Shown here: positions 1-4,605 of the stretch, piece after piece
Numbering within the stretch: position 1 is the stretch's first letter
How the letters are laid out: the number at the start of each line of letters is the position of its first letter
Origin: CBFCZU01 sp965602635
Lineage (GTDB): Bacteria; Planctomycetota; Phycisphaerae; SM23-33
Direction of reading: 5' to 3'
DNA: 7,253 nt
Assembly (NCBI GenBank): GCA_965602635.1
Contig: CBFCZU010000218.1
Coordinates: 1-7,253 of the forward strand
The notes under the pieces: generated by a model
What the model saw: the letters and a program-made list of their open reading frames with translations, nothing else
Databases searched by the model: none
Told to the model about the DNA's origin: nothing
Translations under genes and position numbers: made by a program

Positions 1-46
1 AAAAAAAGGGGCGAGACAGTGCTTGCTCAAGGCACTGCCATCGCCC
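1..46 (-). terminator. Intrinsic terminator of sRNA copy 1
   Basis: On the minus strand, GGGCGA (46-41) pairs with TCGCCC (14-9), enclosing CAGTGC (37-32) and GCACTG (22-17). The stem is followed by C and at least seven T residues (7-1) that reach the window edge. The same stem occurs unchanged at the end of copy 2. Confidence 0.75.
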
Positions 47-358
47 TTCGCCTTGGTAGAGGTGTCCCTCTCTCGGAGGTATATTGGCGCGGCGCCCCGC
101 AGGAGGAGAAGCGGGACACGACTGGCGGGCGCTCATCTCCACCAGATCGCCAGTAGCCCCTACCTCGAGGACCCGCGGACGATCACCTGGAGGACAGGTG
201 GGCACTGCGAGCAGGCGCTCATCTCTGCTCTAGCCAAATCGTCGTAAGACCAGGCCCTCGCTTAAAAGCTCATCGCTCGATGCTCACGGCTACAGTCAAA
301 AGGCTCCTCGGCCCGAGCATTGGATTCTGCATTGCGTGCAGACTCCTTACTCAGCCAA
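1..358 (-). ncRNA. Putative structured sRNA, copy 1
   Basis: This is a homologue of the downstream-facing neighbour copy, with the same order of elements on the minus strand: CTCG-GGC-CGAG (317-307); GAGCAG-AGATGAGCGC-CTGCTC (230-209); CACCTG-TCCTC-CAGGTG (200-184); CTGGTGG-AGATGAGCGC-CCGCCAG (145-122); a 9-bp stem with loop TTCTCCTCCT (119-92, two G-U pairs); AGAGG-GACA-CCTCT (71-58); then a terminator running to the window edge. Relative to copy 2, the GAGCAG/CTGCTC stem has an A-U to G-C compensatory change with an unchanged loop, which supports an RNA structure. The copy must have its own promoter in about 359-444, or be reached by read-through of the copy 2 terminator. The far 3' end coincides with base 1, so it may be slightly truncated. 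Confidence 0.6.
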
Positions 359-444
359 GCATTCCCCCCAAGCACTAACACCACTCCTTGAACCCTCTCG
401 GAGCAGCAATCCTCCAAGCCGGCAGGTCGCGATCCCGTCGGCAG

Positions 445-489
445 AAAAAGGGGGCGAGACAGTGCTTGCTCAAGGCACTGCCATCGCCC
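445..489 (-). terminator. Intrinsic terminator of sRNA copy 2
   Basis: The outer stem GGGCGA (489-484) with TCGCCC (457-452) and the inner stem CAGTGC/GCACTG (480-475 with 465-460) are followed on the minus strand by CC and TTTTT (449-445). It is sequence-identical in the stem to the copy 1 terminator, with a shorter T-tract, so some read-through into copy 1 is conceivable. Confidence 0.75.
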
Positions 490-817
490 TTCGCCTTGGT
501 AGAGGTCCCCTCTCCCGACTAGGGCGCCGGAAGCGTCCACCCCGCAGGAGGAGAAGCGGGGTTTCTTGACGGGCGCTCATCTCCGCCAGTGGCACCTCAG
601 TCTACGACCCCTACCTCGAGAACCTGATGGCAGACACCTGGAGGACAGGTGGGCACAATGGGCAGGCGCTCATCTCTGCCCGGGCCAAATTGCCGATAGT
701 TCAGGCCCTCGCGTGAGGCCCATCGCTACGTGCCGCTCCGGCCGGACAGCGCCGGGCGGATGCATAGGCTCCTCGTTTCGAGCATCCAGCTTGCATAGCG
801 TGAAGACTCCTTCAGCC
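445..817 (-). ncRNA. Putative structured sRNA, copy 2
   Basis: No protein gene fits here, but minus-strand folding is strong. Hairpins in 5'-to-3' order on the minus strand: CTCG-AAA-CGAG (782-772); GGGCAG with loop AGATGAGCGC closed by CTGCCC (681-660); CACCTG-TCCTC-CAGGTG (651-635); TGGCGG-AGATGAGCGC-CCGTCA (588-567); CCCCGC-TTCTCCTCCT-GCGGGG (561-540); AGAGG-GGA-CCTCT (513-501); and a terminator stem (489-452) followed by T5. Mismatches on the plus strand become G-U pairs on the minus strand, and only the minus strand has a T-tract after the last stem, so the RNA is assigned to minus. Its 5' end overlaps the stop codon of the pseudo-receiver gene, so it may be cotranscribed with that gene or processed from its mRNA. 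The family is not recognised. The 5' boundary is only where homology with copy 1 begins. Confidence 0.6.
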
Positions 818-1249
818 GGATCTCTCCTCCGAAGCAACCCATCGCTCTGACCTCAAGGCGTGCTCAATCATCGCCGCCCACTGCTGCGAGCTGACGGGGC
901 GGGTCAGGTAGTTTGCGCCGTTGACTCTGGCGGCCATTTCCATCTCTCCGGCGCCATCATCTCCGACCAGGACAACCGGACAGCCAGCCCAGCGCTGCCG
1001 CATCCACTTGAGCGTCCTATCGACCCTCTTCGGATCGCCCCCGTCGGCCAGAATGATGAGGGCGACCCTGCCGGCCGGAGTGTTCATGAGCAAATCCTCC
1101 GCCCGGCGGTACGTTACGAGCGAACCGGTATTCACTTGTAAGAGTTGGCGGGCCACCTCCGCGGCTTCCGCGAAGTCGCCACACACCATGACGATGCACA
1201 GTCCTCTGCTGCGCCTCGCCCGCAGCCTGTCCAAACGAGGTCTCCTCAA
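812..1249 (-). CDS. Stand-alone degenerate receiver (pseudo-receiver) protein
   Basis: This 145-residue protein is an isolated CheY-like fold. A basic N-terminus (residues 2-15) is followed by beta-1 LCIVMV (17-22), a beta-3 ALIIL segment (63-67), beta-4 PVVLVG (91-96) and the end motif GANYLTRPV (111-119). Key receiver residues are missing: the acidic pair after beta-1 is reduced to one Asp (D25), the beta-4 Thr/Ser is Gly, and the conserved Lys of the KP motif is Arg (R117). Asp69 lies near, but not clearly at, the phosphorylation site. Phosphorylation is therefore doubtful, and it probably works as a protein-protein interaction module. The frame stays open up to 1462, but I chose the TTG at 1249: it follows a strong Shine-Dalgarno (AGGGAGGGAG) with 5-nt spacing and lies just downstream of a sigma-54-like promoter. 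The upstream extension is Arg-rich and would overlap that promoter. It lies downstream of a receiver-less sigma-54 activator, which is its most likely partner. Confidence 0.65.
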   Translation of the reverse strand: MRRPRLDRLRARRSRGLCIVMVCGDFAEAAEVARQLLQVNTGSLVTYRRAEDLLMNTPAGRVALIILADGGDPKRVDRTLKWMRQRWAGCPVVLVGDDGAGEMEMAARVNGANYLTRPVSSQQWAAMIEHALRSERWVASEERSG

Positions 1250-1254
1250 CTTTG

Positions 1255-1264
1255 CTCCCTCCCT
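1255..1264 (-). promoter_or_regulatory. Shine-Dalgarno that decides the TTG start
   Basis: The purine run AGGGAGGGAG on the minus strand ends 5 nt before the TTG at 1249-1247. No comparable site precedes the in-frame ATG at 1462, and the in-frame ATG further in (GTCATGGTG context) would cut away the first beta strand. Confidence 0.5.
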
Positions 1265-1276
1265 CGTGGTATGGAT

Positions 1277-1295
1277 ATAACAAGCAGTGTGCCAA
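1277..1295 (-). promoter_or_regulatory. Sigma-54-type -24/-12 promoter for the pseudo-receiver gene
   Basis: The minus strand reads TTGGCACACTGCTTGTTAT. The -24 box TGGCAC (1294-1289) matches the consensus fully, and the -12 box is TTGT (1283-1280) instead of TTGC. GG-to-G spacing is correct. The predicted start, near 1268, leaves a leader of about 19 nt holding only the Shine-Dalgarno before the TTG. The neighbouring gene encodes a sigma-54 activator. The weak point is T in place of the highly conserved C at -12. Confidence 0.5.
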
Positions 1296-1390
1296 GCGGC
1301 GTAGGCGGTGAAGAAAAACCCGAGGGCGATGTGCGGCAAGAGTTTAGGGCGCGGGCGGTTTTTGCGGCGTCGCCAGGCCTGCCGGCGCGG

Positions 1391-1407
1391 TGTCGCAGTC
1401 CGCGACA
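1391..1407. promoter_or_regulatory. 17-bp dyad, candidate activator-binding site
   Basis: TGTCGC-AGTCC-GCGACA is a perfect 6+6 inverted repeat. Its centre is about 130 bp upstream of the predicted start of the pseudo-receiver transcript, the distance and 17-bp size typical for enhancer sites of NtrC-family activators. I found no second perfect copy nearby, so assignment to the adjacent activator is inference. Confidence 0.35.
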
Positions 1408-1432
1408 GTGCCTGCCCCACAATGCGGCGCCC

Positions 1433-1451
1433 GTGCCGCGCCCTGCGGCGC
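1433..1451. other. GC-rich hairpin in the 1250-1544 intergenic gap
   Basis: GTGCCGC-GCCCT-GCGGCGC forms a 7-bp stem (one G-T pair) about 95 bp past the activator's stop codon. A direct repeat GCGGCGCC (1424-1431 and 1445-1452) overlaps it. There is no T-tract, so it is at best a weak or Rho-assisted terminator of the activator mRNA. Otherwise the gap holds only the promoter and dyad described separately. Confidence 0.25.
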
Positions 1452-1544
1452 CGGCTCCGCAAAGCGCTTGCCGGGACAGGAGCTTGGGCAGGACCTATTG
1501 GCTGGGAGTAGTCGCTCGTGACACGCGAACATCAGGTATAGACC

Positions 1545-2621
1545 CTACAGCCGATCTTGCGTATCCAGCCGTCGGCGGCCGGGGAGGTCCGGGGCCAGCT
1601 TGTAGTGGCGCATCTTCCTCAGCAGTGTCGAGCGATGGATTCCGAGCAGCCTGGCGGCCGCGGAGCGGTTCCACCCGGTTTCCTCGAGTGCCCGGAGAAT
1701 GGCGGCCTGCTCCGCCTCGGCCAGGGTGTAGATGAGTGGGCTGTCGTCGATTTCGGTCAGCCGGCCGGGGGCGGGCTCCAGAGGCGGCTTCTCGTGCCCC
1801 CAGTCCTCGTGCCAGGCCATGGCCATCGGCGGCATGGGAGGCAGATCGGCCGCATAAAGCCTCTCCACGTACGCGCACAGCTCGCGGACGTTGCCGGGCC
1901 AACTGTATTCGCGGAGCTGCTGCCTGAGCGTCTTGCCCAGCGTCCGCCGGGCCATGCCGTACTCACGGGCGTAGGCGTCGAGGTACCAGTCCAGCAGCAG
2001 ATCGACGTCCTCGGGACGAATCCGCAGTGGCGGCACCTCGATCCTGACGATGTTGAGCCGGTGGTAGAGGTCGGGGCGGAAAAGCCCGCGCTCGACGCGC
2101 TGCCTGAGGCTCCTGTTGGTCGAGGCGATGAATCGTACGTCCACGGAGAACGGCCTGGCGCCGCCGACCTGGACGATTTCGCGGTCCTGGAGGAGTCGCA
2201 GCAGCTTGGGCTGGAGCTGCATGGGGATTTCGCTGACCTCGTCGAGCAGGAGGGTTCCGCCCTCAGCCGCCCGGACGACGCCGAGGGTCTCGACGACGGC
2301 CCCGGTGAACGCGCCGCGAGCATGCCCGAAGAGTTGGCTTTCGAAGAGGCTTTCGCTGATGGCGGGGCAATTGAGGGGGATGAACGGCTGGTGACTGCGC
2401 CTGGAGCGGTGGTGGATCCGCCGGGCTATAAGCTCCTTGCCTGTCCCGCTTTCGCCTTCCAGCAGCACGACGCAATCGTTGGTAGCCACTGCGTCGGCGA
2501 CCGTGACAACCCGACGGAACAGCCGACTGGAGCCTATCAGGGCCTGTCCAGGCCCCGCCTCCGCCGGGTGTGGAGAGCGCACCACAGGCGGATCAGACCT
2601 TCTGTCTCCTCCTGTTCTCAT
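1545..2621 (-). CDS. Sigma-54 activator (bEBP) without receiver domain
   Basis: This 358-residue NtrC-family enhancer-binding protein would hydrolyse ATP to open sigma-54 RNA polymerase promoters. After only about 27 N-terminal residues comes the AAA+ domain: Walker A GESGTGKE (56-63), the sigma-54-contacting loop GAFTGA (103-108), Walker B GGTLLLDEV (121-129), sensor I ASTNR (166-170), arginine-finger region FRPDLYHRLN (181-190) and WPGNVREL (241-248). A Fis-type HTH follows at about 305-340 (RSAAARLLGIHRSTLLRK core). No receiver, GAF or PAS domain precedes the ATPase, unlike most family members, so activity must be set by another protein or by its amount. The ATG at 2621 is used; GAGG lies directly against it, which is poor spacing, so a GTG at codon 13 or 14 is possible. 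The pseudo-receiver gene lies 295 bp downstream on the same strand and has a sigma-54-like promoter. Confidence 0.9.
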   Translation of the reverse strand: MRTGGDRRSDPPVVRSPHPAEAGPGQALIGSSRLFRRVVTVADAVATNDCVVLLEGESGTGKELIARRIHHRSRRSHQPFIPLNCPAISESLFESQLFGHARGAFTGAVVETLGVVRAAEGGTLLLDEVSEIPMQLQPKLLRLLQDREIVQVGGARPFSVDVRFIASTNRSLRQRVERGLFRPDLYHRLNIVRIEVPPLRIRPEDVDLLLDWYLDAYAREYGMARRTLGKTLRQQLREYSWPGNVRELCAYVERLYAADLPPMPPMAMAWHEDWGHEKPPLEPAPGRLTEIDDSPLIYTLAEAEQAAILRALEETGWNRSAAARLLGIHRSTLLRKMRHYKLAPDLPGRRRLDTQDRL

Positions 2622-2702
2622 CCTCAGACTTTTCGAGCAGATGGTGACTTAGACAACAAGTGACCGAGCGCGGCTAGCTCCTTGGCTCCTCCGATTCACA
2701 AA

Positions 2703-2718
2703 GGCAACTAACCAGCCC
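2703..2718 (-). promoter_or_regulatory. Possible sigma-54 promoter upstream of the activator gene
   Basis: The minus strand reads GGGCTGGTTAGTTGCC. GG (2717-2716) and GC (2705-2704) are ten bases apart, and the -12 box TTGC is perfect, while the -24 box (GGC then TGG) is only partly consensus. It would start a transcript near 2692, about 70 nt before the ATG, and suggests possible autoregulation. Because of the symmetry GGC...GCC, the plus strand also carries GG-N10-GC, but with a worse -12 box. Confidence 0.3.
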
Positions 2719-2720
2719 CC

Positions 2721-2749
2721 TTTATAACCGAAGACCCCGATTCCTGCAA
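2721..2749 (-). promoter_or_regulatory. Possible sigma-70-type promoter upstream of the activator gene
   Basis: On the minus strand TTGCAG (2749-2744) is separated by 17 bases from TATAAA (2726-2721). The -10 box matches five of six bases and the -35 box has only the TTG core. It lies directly upstream of the sigma-54-like element and would give a leader of about 95 nt. Confidence 0.3.
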
Positions 2750-2997
2750 GGGTAATACCCAAATTCGGCCGCAAAACGCGCCTCGCGGGGAGAGCAGGCG
2801 TCGTCGGCGTCCCTCGGCCAAGCCCCCCAACTATAGTTCCTTACGCAAGATGCAAGTCCCTGCTGCCGATACGCAACCGTGTGTAGGACCGCCCAGGCTC
2901 CGGTCTCGTTGGCCGGGCCTGGCGGCGGTGCGTCTGGAACCAAGGCCACCAGCCCCTGCCGGCATGGCCCGAGGCAGCGGGCGGTTGATTTGGCGCG

Positions 2998-4605
2998 ATG
3001 AACTCCGATAAGCCTTTGCAGAAGCGGAAGATAGGCCTCCAGGCCAAGTCCGTGCTGATCCTGGCGGTGGTGGTGTTCGCCGCCACGACCACAGCCGGGT
3101 GGATGTACTACAGCGTCACTCGCGAGATCCTCCAGCACAACGACCACCGCCAGGCCGACCGGCTTGCCGGTGGTCTGGGCTTCGCGGCCGTGCCCGGGCT
3201 GAGAACCGGGAAACGCGAGATGCTCCACCAGTTGGTGACCGACCTGCTGAACCAGTCGAACGTCCACTACGCCCGCATCCTCGACAGCGACGGTGAGGAG
3301 CTGGCCACCGCCGAGCGCGTCAAGCCGGGCAAGCAGCGCTATGAGCTGGCGGACCTGCCCGCGAGCATGTCCTACGAACTCCGCAAGGGCGGCGAGTACC
3401 TGGAGCTGGGCCGGCCGGTGGTCGTCCCGGTCCCGGACGGGGAAGGCAACGTCGTGATAGGCGCCGTCCGGCTGGTGATCAACACCGGCCAGACGACCGC
3501 CATGCTGGCCGTCGTCCAGCGGGAGATCTCGCTGATCGCGGCCATGATAATCCTCTGCGGAATCCCGCTGGGGCACCTGCTTGCCTGGCAGGTGTTCGTG
3601 ATGCCCGTCCGCCGCCTGCTGAGCGCCACCCGCCGGCTGGCGGAGGGCGACTTCTCCGCCAGGGTGGACGGCCGGCGCAACGACGAGATCGGCGAACTGG
3701 CCAGCTCCTTCGACGTCATGGCCGAGCGGCTCGACGCCTCCCAGCGCCAGCTTCGAGACGCCAACGAGCTGCTGGAGCAGAAGGTGGCCGCACGCACCGC
3801 CGAGTTGGCGCGGGCCAACGACAGGCTCCGCGACGAAATGGCCGAGAAGGAGGACTTCCTGCGCGCCGTCAGCCACGACCTGAACGCCCCGCTGCGGAAC
3901 ATCGCCGGCATGGCCACCATGGTGTGCATGAAGTGGCGCGACCAGATGCCCGAGGAGGCGCTCGCCCGCCTGCAGCGGATTCAGGCCAATGTCGATACCG
4001 AGACCGACCTGATCAACGAGCTGCTGGAGCTCAGCCGGATCAGGACACGCCGCCAGCAGCGCGAAGAGGTGGACTTCCGGGAACTGCTGGAGGACCTGGG
4101 CTCGGCCTTCGAGTTCGATCTTCAGCAGCGGAACATCTCGTTCCACATCCTCGGGCCCATGCCCACCCTCCACGTGGAGCGCAGCCGCATGAGGGAGCTG
4201 TTCCAGAACCTGATCGACAACGCCATAAAGTACATGGGCGACCGGCGGGACGGCAGGATCGAGATCGGCTACGAACATCGGGGCGCGGAGCACCTCTTCC
4301 ACGTGGCCGACAACGGGCCCGGCATCGACCCCGAGGACAAGAAGAAGATTTTCCACGTATTCCGCCGCGCCTCCGCCGCATCCTCCGCCAAGGTGCAGGG
4401 AAAGGGCGTGGGGCTGGCCTGGGTCAAGAGCATCGTCGCCAATTACCAAGGCAGGCTGTGGGTCGAGTCCACCCCGGGGGAGGGCTCCACCTTTTTTGTG
4501 GCCCTGAGCGACGAGTCAAGCGCCAGGCCGCCTGACAAACCCGATCCCGCACGAGCAGAGGAGAAGTTGAGAGATGCCGAAGCTGCCGGTCATATTGCTG
4601 GTTGA
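2998..4605 (+). CDS. Membrane sensor histidine kinase (periplasmic sensor, HAMP, HisKA, HATPase)
   Basis: This 535-residue kinase has TM1 at about 17-38, a periplasmic region of about 140 residues whose pattern (ARILDSDGEEL at 92-102, then GNVVIGAVRLVIN at 150-162) suggests a Cache/PDC-like fold, and TM2 at about 179-200. HAMP follows at about 200-252, then a coiled coil (about 243-285). The HisKA motif VSHDLNAPLR puts the phosphorylated His at 293. The ATPase has N box LFQNLIDNAIKY (401-412), G1 box VADNGPGID (436-444), F box IFHVFRR (451-457) and G2 box GKGVGLAWV (468-476), all intact. The SHDL-APLR type is common in kinases paired with Rcp1-like receivers, which fits the first receiver of the next gene. 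An in-frame TGA 12 nt before the ATG fixes the start as the earliest possible; the Shine-Dalgarno is weak. The 3' end overlaps the next gene by 32 nt, so the two are translated from one mRNA. The ligand is unknown. Confidence 0.92.
   Translation: MNSDKPLQKRKIGLQAKSVLILAVVVFAATTTAGWMYYSVTREILQHNDHRQADRLAGGLGFAAVPGLRTGKREMLHQLVTDLLNQSNVHYARILDSDGEELATAERVKPGKQRYELADLPASMSYELRKGGEYLELGRPVVVPVPDGEGNVVIGAVRLVINTGQTTAMLAVVQREISLIAAMIILCGIPLGHLLAWQVFVMPVRRLLSATRRLAEGDFSARVDGRRNDEIGELASSFDVMAERLDASQRQLRDANELLEQKVAARTAELARANDRLRDEMAEKEDFLRAVSHDLNAPLRNIAGMATMVCMKWRDQMPEEALARLQRIQANVDTETDLINELLELSRIRTRRQQREEVDFRELLEDLGSAFEFDLQQRNISFHILGPMPTLHVERSRMRELFQNLIDNAIKYMGDRRDGRIEIGYEHRGAEHLFHVADNGPGIDPEDKKKIFHVFRRASAASSAKVQGKGVGLAWVKSIVANYQGRLWVESTPGEGSTFFVALSDESSARPPDKPDPARAEEKLRDAEAAGHIAG
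4557..4566 (+). promoter_or_regulatory. Shine-Dalgarno of the REC-REC-GGDEF gene
   Basis: AGAGGAGAAG ends 7 nt before the ATG at 4574, inside the last codons of the kinase gene, and supports this start. GAGGAGAA (4558-4565) is exactly complementary to eight bases of the TTCTCCTCCT loop of both upstream sRNA copies, a possible but unproven target. Confidence 0.6.

Larger units (their letters stand above)
1..817 (-). repeat. Tandem direct repeat, two diverged ~360-nt copies
   Basis: Two copies of one element lie head to tail, roughly 1-358 and 445-817, offset by about 443-450 bp. A 56-nt block is identical (8-63 versus 451-506). Further conserved islands are 96-115/541-560, 128-140/572-584, 157-169/608-620, 184-203/635-654, 212-228/663-679 and 251-261/702-712. 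Between them the copies differ by substitutions and small indels. Conservation follows hairpins rather than codons, and no open frame is shared by the copies, so this is read as a duplicated RNA gene. Between the copies (about 359-444) the sequence is unique and I see no gene and no convincing promoter there. Confidence 0.85.
2622..2997. other. Divergent intergenic regulatory region
   Basis: This 376-bp gap between the activator (minus) and kinase (plus) has no convincing gene. Besides the two minus-strand promoter candidates it holds two short perfect palindromes, GGGTA-A-TACCC (2750-2760) and AACTATAGTT (2829-2838). The second contains TATAGT (2832-2837), a possible -10 box for the kinase operon, but I see no matching -35 box. 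It is locally more A/T-rich around 2690-2760 than the flanking genes. Confidence 0.4.

Noticed and set aside
590..607. TGGCAC on the plus strand as a sigma-54 -24 box
   Set aside because: No GC lies at the correct distance downstream, and it falls inside a conserved part of the RNA copy.
1..817. CRISPR array or insertion sequence as explanation for the repeats
   Set aside because: There are only two long diverged units with no short repeat-spacer pattern, no terminal inverted repeats, no target duplication and no transposase.
8..817. CsrA-titrating sRNA on the plus strand (GGA in the loops AGGAGGAGAA and GAGGA)
   Set aside because: The terminator T-tracts and the G-U pairing pattern place the RNA on the minus strand, where these loops are pyrimidine-rich instead.
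262..850. Short open frames on both strands through the tandem RNA region
   Set aside because: None is shared by the two copies; indels between copies break every frame, and conservation follows hairpins.
1250..1462. A 71-residue N-terminal extension of the pseudo-receiver, with a hydrophobic stretch that could be a membrane segment
   Set aside because: It is Arg-rich, lacks a Shine-Dalgarno, and covers the sigma-54 promoter and dyad; the TTG at 1249 has much better initiation signals. Conservation in relatives could overturn this.
1557..2663. A 368-codon open frame on the plus strand opposite the activator gene
   Set aside because: It mirrors the AAA+ gene, with no domain and biased composition.
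2722..4449. A 575-codon open frame on the minus strand opposite the kinase gene
   Set aside because: It is a GC-rich shadow of the kinase frame: low-complexity His/Gly/Val/Leu-rich protein, no recognisable domain, while the plus-strand frame has every kinase motif.
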